64,000 bases of DNA from Choristoneura fumiferana (lineage: Eukaryota; Arthropoda; Insecta; Lepidoptera; Tortricidae), in the NCBI RefSeq assembly GCF_025370935.1, contig NC_133482.1:15795269-15859268 (forward strand). Direction: 5' to 3'. Positions within the stretch are counted from its first letter, which is position 1, and each line of letters opens with the position of its first letter. The notes beneath the pieces are model-generated. The model saw nothing but the letters and a program-made list of their open reading frames with translations. It had not been told where the DNA came from and ran no database searches. Both the position numbers and the translations under genes were made by a program. Positions 54,901-64,000 of this stretch are shown in pieces.

Positions 54901-56424
54901 TTTTATGACACATATAGTGTTTCACTGATTTTTAGTCGGATCCCTATAATACTATACACCGTTAAGTCTGGTTAGCCGCACGACTGAGATTGAAATACAA
55001 ACAAACTTAAAAGAGACGGCACAATTCCGCTCAAAAACGTCACAAGCAGACAAAAATGAAAACGGCCAACACAATGTCAAGGTTCCATAATGTAAAACGC
55101 AGTAGCCACTCTATTGTGAAAAGTACAATGAATTCTTTCGTCAAATAAAACCACAAAGGCTTCGTTAAGCTGAGAATCGAGATCCTTCACAGTCGCGTAA
55201 TTGAGCATTTTTCGGGCACTCCCTGGGACACCTCATTACCCCGAAAGAGCCGACGAGTAAGCACCAATTAAAAACAATGGTCTGTCGCCGGGCTGGTGAA
55301 AAATCTCGTGCAACCCAGATCGTTAAAGACGCAGTTTGCTAGTGGTGAGGGCCCTATAAACGCCGGACTCTCGGATTTGGCCGAGTGCTCCAAAGTGCCC
55401 TAGAGAGAGCAATGCACCCTGATTAGATTGCGATGTTCGATCCGAGCTAAGCGTTTTGGAGGTTGCGGGCAGACTAAGTACTCTATTGATTGGTTTTGGC
55501 TATGTCCGTGTCCGTTTATAGTAGCGTTAACTTATCTCGAATCGTGTCATTCAATTGAGCTTTGACAAACATTGTTTACTCTATTTCAGTCGTATCATTC
55601 GTGATAAACGATAATGTTAGGTTCAAACTAAATTTAAAAGGTATTTTGTAAGTATTCAGCAATTTCGAATAAACCAAGCGCCATGTCGCGTGCTTAGTAA
55701 AATGTTTATTTAACTTTTACTAAACTCTGAAATGTCCTTCAATTCACAGTGAATTTCATATAATCACTCCAATTATGATTCTAATGAAGGCAAGTAAATA
55801 CTTCAAATTTAATTCAACGTCACGCCTTAATTGTTTGAACGTCTCGGGAAATATCATACGACGAAAATTTACTTAGGCTTGTCATTATCAAATTCGATTT
55901 AGTTTACATTTCGGGTCCGAGAGTCGTTCCTTGTGGGACACTAATTCTGCGAGAAAGTCGAGTTCAAGTAATCAAGCCTTTCATGGATACCTTTAGTTTT
56001 AGTAATCTTATTCCTTTATTTGCTCTTATTAGCTGAAAATGTTGTGTACTATAAACCAGCGTGGTTTTTTGGGGTTCCATACCTGAAAGGTCAAAACTGA
56101 ACCCTACTACAGTCGCTACACTGTCCGTCTGTTACAGGTTTGTATCTCACGAACCGTAGTAGATAAACAACTTAACATTCATAAAAATTAAATTAAATTA
56201 ACAACTACGGGTGTGGTCTTAACCAATCAATATTAAATGAGCTCACGCTGCTCATTTTTTGCTTATAGGTAGAGTCATTCACGATGACGCGTGCCGTGGT
56301 TCTTATTACAATGTCATTAATATCTAATTTTGACAAAATCACGCTTCTTCGTGGATGGCACTAGGTATAGAAGCAGATCATTGCAGCAAACAAGAGGCCA
56401 ACATTTTTTTTGTAAATGCTTTTA

Positions 56425-56720
56425 TCATCATCATCATCAGCCTACAGCAGTCCACTGCTGGACATTGGCCTCTTCCATGGCGCGCCACAACACTCTGTCT
56501 TCAGCCCCTCGCATCCATCCGCCGCCAGCGATCCTCTTAAGGTCATCCGTCCACCGTGCCTCAGGACGCCCTACACTACGTTTTCCCGTCCGTGGTCTCC
56601 ATTCGAGGACTCGTCTGCTCCATCGTTCATCGGTCCTGCGACAGACGTGGCCAGCCCAACGCCACTTCAACGAACTAATTCTCTGAGTAATGTCAGTGAC
56701 TTTCGTTCTTGCTTTAAATA
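56425..56720 (-). mobile_element. RTE-type LINE ORF C-terminus
   Basis: A minus frame reads SLKWRWAGHVCRRTDERWS, RRVLEWRPRTGKRSVGRPE, ARWTDDLKRIAGGGWMRG, LWRAMEEANVQQWTAVG, then a GAT tail. Open over about 90 codons, so relatively young. Confidence 0.75.
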
Positions 56721-57189
56721 AATGCTTTTATAGTGTATATTATTTTGATATCCCGAAATGAAGAACTTCCGGTGCGCAAACCGGACTCGCATTTGACTGG
56801 ATTTTGAACAGTGCTTGTGTCCACAGCAGCGGTTCAAACACTGTAACTCTACAAAGTTCTTGTGAATTGTTTTCGTTATGTTCTTAATCAAACGTCAATG
56901 ATATTATACTTTGAAGTGTTGATACAAGGTCCTCAGAGGATGTTTTCAATTGAAGCCATTGTTAGAAGGTCTGTAGCCAATTGGGCCATAGTCAGGGTAT
57001 TCAGACACGATTGAATTGTTATTCTTTATCCTTAGGGGATGTCTGAAGTATCTAACTTCACACGGAATATCTATCAATATGGTATGAGGTTGGATGGTTT
57101 ATCTAGATGATACAAGCTCGTGGAGTTGGTAATTTTCTTTATTGTTTTATGTTTTCTGGTGAACATTATTATGGCATTATTGGGGCCAG

Positions 57190-57385
57190 AAGGTTCTCGA
57201 ATGGCGTCCGCGGACCGGGAGACGAGCTGTCGGTAGGCCTCCAACAAGATGGAGCGACGACTTGGTTAAGATCGCGGGATCGCGGTGGATGCGGAAAGCA
57301 CAAGACCGGTCTGAGTGGAGAGCCTTGGGGGAGGCCTATGTCCAGCAGTGGACGTCTTTCGGCTGACATGATGATGATGATGATT
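57190..57385 (+). mobile_element. RTE-type LINE 3' end
   Basis: AGGTTCTCGAATGGCGTCCG to CTTTCGGCTGACATGATGAT. Forms an inverted pair with 58125-58345. Confidence 0.65.
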
Positions 57386-57959
57386 ATTATGGCAAGGTTT
57401 AGAATTAAAGCCTTCTGTCAATCATTTTACACCTGAAGCAGGGTCAGCTACACAAAGCGGGCGTACAGCGTTTAAGGTGCTGATGGGGTGGGGGTGGGGC
57501 GACGTTGCAGTGCGTCCGGTACCAGCCCCAACCACATCCTGAGCACTGTCGCAGACTGTTGGGACGGCCCGGTAATAAAACACTGGCTGAGCCTACATAC
57601 ACCATAGTCGTGGCGAGACTTAGATATAGGTAGGACTTGTACTACTAACCCTTAGTCTACAAGAATGAATGTATCTACTTACAAAAGTATGGACTTAATC
57701 TGCAATAAATAAATATTATTATTATGTTATGTTTAACTTCGTTACTAAGTGGAAAATAATTTACATATTTGTAGTGCATGTATGCCCGACACGCGACATG
57801 TTTCAGATCAATCTCTATTCGGTTGTCAAAATTATTGTAATGTGTGCTTTTATGATTCAAGATGTTAATGTTATTATTTAAGTCAGAGCCGTTTATGATC
57901 TAAATTATATCAAATATGATTGAGTGAATGATTGTAAAATTCATAAGCCATTTTTTTTA

Positions 57960-58085
57960 TTAGCCTTATGGTAGAGTCCCACTGTTGGGCAAAGGCATCT
58001 CCCTTGGATTTCAAACTCGCCCTGTCTGCGTTCATGTCGGGCCAGTTGCTAGAAAACGCATCCAGGTCATCCTGCCATCTTCACC
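57960..58085 (-). mobile_element. RTE-type LINE fragment (GTCCCACTGTTGGGC)
   Basis: TAGAGTCCCACTGTTGGGCA, GGGCCAGTTGCTAG, CATCCAGGTCATCCTGCC. Confidence 0.5.
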
Positions 58086-58117
58086 TTGCCTTTAATAATC
58101 ATATGAGTATTCATGAA

Positions 58118-58420
58118 TCTCATCATCATCATCATGTCAGCCGAAAGACGTCCACTGCTAGACATAGGCCTCCCCCAAGGCTCTCCACTCATACCGGTGT
58201 GCTTTCCGCATCCACCGCGATCCCGCGATCTTAACCAGTTCGTCGCTCCATCTTGTTGGAGGCCTACCGACAGCTCGTCTCCCGGTCCGTAGTCGCCACT
58301 CGAGAACCATCTGACCCCATCGGCCATCAGTTCTGCGAGCAATGTGCCCCGCCCACTGCCACTTAAGTTTCGCAATTCTTCGGGCTATGTCGGTAACCTT
58401 AGTTCTTAGTATGCATCTAT
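58118..58420 (-). mobile_element. RTE-type LINE ORF C-terminus
   Basis: The minus strand reads TKVTDIARRIAKLKWQWAGH, IARRTDGRWGQMVLEWRLR, GRRAVGRPPTRWSDELVKI, AGSRWMRKAHRYEWRALGE, AYV. Confidence 0.75.
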
Positions 58421-59029
58421 TACTTAACAATTTAAGTCTAATTACACACTTGTAAGAAACTTGGTGCAAAACATCGTAAAAGAAACCTCATATTCGAAAC
58501 GACTCAATGTTTTGTGTAGTTCCCAATCCACGCTGGAGATGGCGATGATCACGTGAAAAGCGTGACTAATTTTACAACATGGCTGACTCGAGTTACCCAA
58601 TTAAACTCCAATCCCTTTAAACTAGAATCTACCCTTATCACAAATATCGCAATAGCTCCGACCCAAATAACAGAATCCGAAAGTACCCACAAATCAATAC
58701 GATACCGTGAATACTACACAAATAGTTGGCTGCCAAGAATTCGATCATTTAGTCAATTAAGGCCGAGGCCGCAACCTTGGGCTGGAGTAGGGTTGTTTGC
58801 CGGAAAATCGTACGTGTGTTGTACCTTTAATAGTGTGTTAGCTTGCCACCGCGTCTTTGCTTCCTTTAAACAATTGAACCATGCGTTAATGTTGTGGCTG
58901 CGCTTATGGCAATCTCGTGGATGATTCAGCAGGGGCAGAATATTTCGGCTGTCTGTTTTCCTCTATTTTCACGAGCAAAGTGCAAGTTGATCATGCGCTT
59001 TGTTAATTAAGCTTCTATAAAGATAGCTA

Positions 59030-59280
59030 AAGAATCATCATCAACATCATAATTCCACTCCACAGTCTACTACTGGACATAGGTAGGCTTCCTTCAAAGA
59101 CCGTCAAAATGATCTGCTCTGCCAGCATCCATCAGACTCTACCGACCATTACCATTTGTATCTTTGTCATTTTAGTCTACCTTATGGCCTTCCCATGCTG
59201 CATCTTCTGACACGAGACCACAATTCAAGATTTGACTCCAATGACCAGCCCGCCCGCAGCCACTTAAGTTTTATTTTGAA
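59030..59280 (-). mobile_element. Old RTE-type LINE 3' end
   Basis: CAGTCTACTACTGGACATAG, GCATCCATCAGACTCTACCG, CAGCCCGCCCGCAGCCACTT. Frames broken. Confidence 0.5.
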
Positions 59281-59819
59281 ATGCCATTAATTCACAAACT
59301 TGGGTTAACCCGGTTGCCATCCCTAAAATTCGACCCTCCGGTTGCTATTATCGAGATCAACCCGATATACATTCACTAACACAAATTATTTTATTGGGGA
59401 TCTTTATTATTCAACTTTTAATGGCGTCTTTTAGCGCAAGAGTTTAGAGAAAGTTCGAAAAATTCGCGTAAATCAGTTTTAGTATTACTTTGCGAATTCG
59501 TAGAATCGGAGTCTGGAGTTTGTTTAACTTGAGTTGTTAGGATATCTTAACCATTTATATAGAGGTACGTGTAAATACAACTGTTTCTAAAACACGTCTG
59601 TTGTCTACACAGGTATATGCATAGTTTTTCTCAAAGATATACTAAAAGGAATAAAATGTTGGTATAGTTAGAAATAGGATATTAATTAATTTATGAGACC
59701 CTAATTTTCTCTTTTAGTTACAGTAGTCTTGACAGAATTTTCATAGTCATCGGTTTGAAAGTTGTTTAAACTTTGTCATGATTGAGGGTCCCTTTACATC
59801 CCTGTAAAATCTAGATAAA

Positions 59820-60625
59820 ATAAAAATAAATAAATAAATATCATGGGACACTTGACACCAATTGGGATGTCCCAATTTTTGACAACGTATAATAAATCGA
59901 AAACCGTTTGGAGAAATAGGCTTTGTGATTAAAGAATCACATGATGCGCACCCGGCTTTAAACAGTTGTCATTTATCATAAGGTACGAAATGTATACGAG
60001 TATTTCCAATGTATTTTTACAAATTGAATTATTAAATTACTACGATACAAGTAAATATAAAATAATTTAAATATCAGATTTTAATAAAAAATATCTATTT
60101 ACTATCACACCATTAAACAAACATAGGAATAATCGAAGCTAAAAGAAGATAAATAAAAAAAACTATATAAGTATGTTATGGTTCATTTAGGACACTAAGC
60201 CGTGCTTGTATTATTGTCACACTGTAATGCCACAGATTATGTTTTGTACGACCTGAATTTTTCTAGGCAATGGAACGTGGCTGTCTCACTGTGACGTCAT
60301 CCAGCGTATTTCGTAAAAATATATAAAAAAACTCATCTAAATTCAAAATCGATGAAAACGGTATCTTAAAATATCCTATTCTTCCCAAAAATAAAATAAA
60401 AATTATAGGTTATTTTTTTTGGTGCATCCCAATTGATCTAGATAACGGTAAACATAATTACTTGTATAAATAAATACATACTTAAATACATATTAAACAT
60501 CCAAGCCCCGAGAACAAACATTCGTATTATTCATACAAATATCTGCTCCGGCCGGAAATCGAACCCGGGACCTCAAGCTTCGTAGTCAGGTTTTCTAACC
60601 ATTCGGCCATACCTGTAAATACATA
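59820..60625 (-). mobile_element. SINE family 3 split by a DNA element
   Basis: Tail ATATCATGGGACACTTGACA at 59840; the tRNA-like head GGAAATCGAACCCGGGACCT at 60550. The two halves rejoin at CCAATT|GATCTAG once 59864-60430 and one AATT are removed. Confidence 0.7.
59864..60430. mobile_element. 567-bp DNA element with GGGATG ends
   Basis: Ends GGGATGTCCCAATTTTTG and (reverse) GGGATGCACCAAAAAAAA. AATT occurs on both sides (59860-59863 and 60431-60434). No coding frame. The superfamily is uncertain; the short imperfect ends and 4-bp duplication fit no single family firmly. Confidence 0.55.
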
Positions 60626-60811
60626 CCAAACATATATATAACTCGTGTACCTAATTTTTATTTGTTATCTGTATATTTTTTACCGTTTTTTTTAAAGACT
60701 CGCGGCTTTTTTTTTGCGGCGCATTTCTCTTGGCAATGATGGTTATTTAAAAGCGTTGGTAATATAACAAATGCAATGAAGTCCTAAAATGACATGTCAT
60801 GTGAAAAAAAA

Positions 60812-61075
60812 ATTATAACAAAAAATAGAACCGGCTACAAAAAACCATGAAAATAATTTTTTACCAGTCTGACTGAAGTCGGTGCCTCAGCACGACCCAT
60901 AATCGGAGTGGACATATAATCGTCTACCTCACCTACAACTATACGAGTATATTGGGCTTCAATCACTCCTGCTGGGTCGTGCTGAGGCACCGACTTCAGA
61001 CTGGTAGAAAATTATTTTCATAGTTTTTTGTAGTCGGTTCTATTTTTTGTTATAATTTTTTTCACGCTTTTTAGT
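60812..61075. mobile_element. GAAGTCGGTG fold-back element
   Basis: TTATAACAAAAAATAGAACC, GTGCCTCAGCACGACCCA, and the reverse on the right to AATAGAACCGACTACAAAAA-type sequence. Confidence 0.7.
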
Positions 61076-61384
61076 GTGATCTAAGATACAATAGTTTAAT
61101 GTCAACTGCTCGTCACCTTTTACGAAAAATTGCTTATTCCGATGCAGAGACGTTCATTATTGAGGAGTCCTGATGCTTCATCACCCGTTCCATTTCACCA
61201 TATGAATTACGATGAGCTTAAATTGCTTAGCAACTGCGTTAAAGTAATTGAAATTAAACCCGTGAAGTACTTGTTATTGAGTAGTCGCTCCATTGGTCAA
61301 ATTTGGTCTTCATCATCAGTTCCACTTCCCCAGATGATGATTTTCAAGAGCAAACGCACGAGTTACTCTTAAATAAAACAAAAT

Positions 61385-61806
61385 AACCATAGGCATATAT
61401 TTTTTCTCATCCAACCTTGTAGTGTGGGGTATCGTTGGGTAGGTCTTTTATATCGTTAGGGGGTTGCTAAAACGATTTTTCGATTCAGTGATTTGTTTTC
61501 AGAATATTAAACTTTAAAGTGCAAATTTTCAATCTAAAAATTTAAACCTAAACTTACATTTTAAGGATTTAAAATCTAAACCGGTGGGTAGAAAAAATTG
61601 AATAAATTCAGAATGGTAGTACATATATCATTCTTGAGAATTATTAGTAGTTTAAGAGTAAATAGCAGCCTTAGGTATAAAAAATACCTAAACTTGGAAG
61701 ATTCCGTTTAAAATGCGAAATCCTTAGAAAAATATTACTTATTTTTTTCGTAATGGCTACGGAACCCTACTTTGGGCGTATCCGACACGCTCTTGGCCGG
61801 TTTTTT
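61385..61806 (-). repeat. Long interspersed repeat, CCGGCCAAGAGCGTGTCGG family
   Basis: TTCTCATCCAACCTTGTAGT to CCGACACGCTCTTGGCCGG. Confidence 0.6.
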
Positions 61807-62286
61807 TGAAGTCTGTTAAAAAAGCCCTTTGCGGTCCGCAATTACGTGTCATAACGTTAGTAGATATGTACGATCGAAAGCTAATTAAAGGGAATCGCGG
61901 TCTAATCTAATTAACTTTGAATAATTAAAAACTGTTAATATGTTCCCTATTCATAGATCATTAATTAATCACTTCACGATACCAATCGAATCGAGTAGAA
62001 ACTGTTTAATGACTACATAATTATATTACGTCCATTTTACACTAGTTTTTTTATTACAGTCTACTGAAATCGGATTTTATTGAAAAAAAAACCTTTTTTT
62101 TTAAAGCGAGTTTTATTTTTCCGGTTGTAGGTAGCTTTGTCAATTTTAAATAAATAACTTATGCGTACCAAGTTTTAAAAGTCAATACAATCACTAAAAG
62201 TGGATAAAATCTGACTTGCAAGATTTTGCAACCAAAAAAACATTGCATGTTAAATAAAAGCCTGAAAAATGCAGTTAATTTTATTC

Positions 62287-62714
62287 AATGAGGGCTATCG
62301 TTTTTTGTCTCACTAGATGGCGCAATGTTGCGTGAGGTTTTTAAGTATGGCTTTCAAAGTCTGTTATTACGGGCGTGAAAACAAAGTTTAGATTAAAATC
62401 ATATTTAATACACCTTAAAACCGTACCATAAAAAATATCGAGCATGCCCCAGTGTTGCATAGTCCCCGTTTTGTTCGGAAAAAAGGGAGGACAAGGGTTC
62501 CCGAAAGACAAAACTGTCTCAAAACACAGACATTCATTGCCCCGGAACGCATATTTGCCATAATTAATTTCAGATATTGCAAAATAATTATAAATTTATT
62601 TTAATTATAAATAAACCCGCGTAGCTCACCCAAAACTATGTGATTTGACATTACGGAGACCTCACGCTACACTAGCGCCTCTAGTGGCGAATTCATACGC
62701 GATAGCCCTCATTG
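62287..62714 (+). mobile_element. DNA element with THAP-like N-terminal remnant (copy 2)
   Basis: CAATGAGGGCTATCG ends in inverted orientation (left 62286, right 62700-62714). The ATG at 62455 opens MPQCCIVPVLFGKKGGQGF then PKDKTVSKHRHSLPRNAYL before a stop. MPxCC and FPKD resemble the first zinc ligands and FPxD of a THAP domain; the later Trp and Cys/His ligands are lost. Confidence 0.5.
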
Positions 62715-63509
62715 TTGAATTCTATTAAGCAAACAAGCGGATTATACGACTTCTTTATATTAGTTATGATGACAAAAAAGATCTTGAGATGTTTCGTTTC
62801 GAGATCCTCTTACGGTTGATTCAAAGAGTTTTGAGCACGCTCGAGATTTCCCTGTTTTGTTTGATTCATATTTTATATTTATTAAAAGGGGGATGTATAT
62901 GTATTTGAGGTTTAAATTATGTACACTCCGTGAGCTCTTAAAAAAACTTCGGATTTTAGAAGCGTTCTTCGGGTATTGACGATGAACGCGATCGTGATTG
63001 CGGTTCTGTTCTGTTATCAACTTGCAAAACTTTTCGAAGTTACCGTAAAAATGTATGTAAAGAATAACCATCAGTACAAAATAAACCTTACTGTAACAAT
63101 ATTACGCCTATTTATATTTTTCTAATTTTAATACAAGGGTAAGGCCGCGAATTTTAACCAATGTGACATAGAAATAACATAAAAAAAATACGTGGCGTTA
63201 CCATAAAACGTAACGCAAATTTTTATAAAGCCTAGATCAAACTGGTAAAAATTCTCATTAGATAACGTATGTATGAAAAAAAAATTCATGTCATATAATA
63301 AAGTGAAGTTTTTAGTTTTACTAGAACTTTCTGACGATACTGATCTTTAATCTGTCCTATATGAGATCTATAGAGCTAAACATGAGAATGTGGAAGTAGA
63401 AGTACCCTCTAGTTGACGAACATCTTTCCAAAAGTGTCTCTTTACATGCCTCTCTAACACTGACAATAAGGTGCACATTTATAAGCATAAAGAATTTGGA
63501 TGTGGTTTT

Positions 63510-63790
63510 TTTTTAATCCGACTGGATGGCAAACGATCAAATGAGTAAGAGATCACCACCGCCCATAAAAATCTGCAACGCCAGGGGTATTGCAGACGCG
63601 TTGCCAACCTAGAGGCCTATGATGGGATACCTCACGTGCCAGTAATTTCACCGGCTGTCTTACTCACCACGCCGAAACACAACAGTGCAAGCACTGCTGC
63701 TTCACGGCAGGATTAGCGAGGAAGATGGTGGTAGCAATCCGGGCGGACCTTGCACAAGGTCCTACCACCTAGTTGTGAGCATGCTTGTGA
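63510..63790 (+). mobile_element. Lepidopteran LINE/SINE segment (GAGATCACCACCGCCC)
   Basis: GATGGCAAACGATCAAATG, AAGAGATCACCACCGCCC, GCAACGCCAGGGGTATTGC, GGCAGGATTAGCGAGGAAG and GGTCCTACCACCTAG. A familiar, widespread lepidopteran repeat, probably a LINE 3' region. Confidence 0.55.
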
Positions 63791-64000
63791 CTTCGACTCT
63801 ACAAGCTATTAAATACCTCAAAGAAATGGCCAAAACCCTAAATCAAAGGTTTTACCAATTTAGGAAGTAGTATCTTAGTTAAGTGGACAATGTAAAAAGA
63901 TGTTTTTGGAAATAAATTATTATGATTATTAAGTTTAGGTAACAAATGAACTAAGTAGGTAAGTGAATCTCTCCGTTTGCATGTAGCAGGACGTGAACAC

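Larger units (their letters stand above)
53909..64000 (+). other. Neurexin intron (3' end outside window), 10 kb or more
   Basis: Begins with a consensus gtaagt donor. Contains fold-back MITEs, RTE 3' ends, a DNA element nested in a SINE, a THAP-remnant element and a LINE 3' UTR-like segment. About 54900-56060, 58930-59030, 59290-59810, 61810-62280 and 62720-63500 show no recognised element. No further LNS3 exon was found. Confidence 0.85.

Noticed and set aside
57107..57436. 109-codon frame
   Set aside because: Out-of-phase reading of an RTE 3' end; the true element frame is a different one.
58553..58924. 123-codon open frame, plus strand
   Set aside because: No recognisable domain, no splice context, runs through an old SINE fragment edge; likely chance in non-coding DNA.
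62760..63071. 103-codon open frame, minus strand
   Set aside because: AT-driven composition (Ile, Asn, Lys, Tyr), no domain, no repeats or homologs recalled.

Overview
The window looks like a piece of a lepidopteran (moth or butterfly) draft genome. It is AT-rich and saturated with insect-type repeats: Lep1-like Helitrons that start TC and end CTAG, tRNA-derived SINEs with GAT-repeat tails, RTE-type LINE 3' ends, Tc1/mariner and Harbinger-like MITEs, and short TTAGG runs. It contains one 100-base assembly gap. It carries one host gene, seen only in part: the alpha-neurexin gene (Neurexin-1, Nrx-1) on the + strand.

Five exons are supported by sequence, splice sites and reading phase: 26973-27122, 29730-29890, 42520-42546 (a 27-nt microexon), 53217-53375 and 53756-53908. 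Together they encode the whole second laminin-G/LNS domain, from the linker after the first EGF domain to the start of LNS3. They total 650 bp, about 1% of the window. All phases match across junctions. The microexon is in frame whether included or skipped, and it sits where vertebrate neurexins have splice site SS2. The first intron is longer than 26.9 kb and starts outside the window. The others are 2.6, 12.6, 10.7 and 0.38 kb, and the last runs at least 10.1 kb to the window edge.

Region by region: 1-26972 is intron, dense in nested transposons, with a ~147-bp tandem array near 17 kb and the assembly gap at 20.5 kb. 26973-29890 holds the first two exons, bounded by inverted repeats and a Helitron/MITE/SINE stack. 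29891-53216 holds long introns around the microexon. 53217-53908 has two close exons. 53909-64000 is intron with more LINE, SINE and fold-back elements.

The most interesting non-genic signals are: (1) small hairpin retroelements that carry a stem-GAAAC-GTC core resembling a hammerhead ribozyme and sit between 11-13 bp target-site duplications; (2) fold-back elements whose two arms repeat a family-specific short word around a shared TTAGGTTAGG-containing centre; (3) an alternating two-type ~147-bp satellite inside a Helitron-like element; (4) intronic inverted repeats flanking a neurexin exon; (5) TE-derived sequence abutting two neurexin splice acceptors. Repeat boundaries were read by eye and are approximate unless target-site duplications are given.
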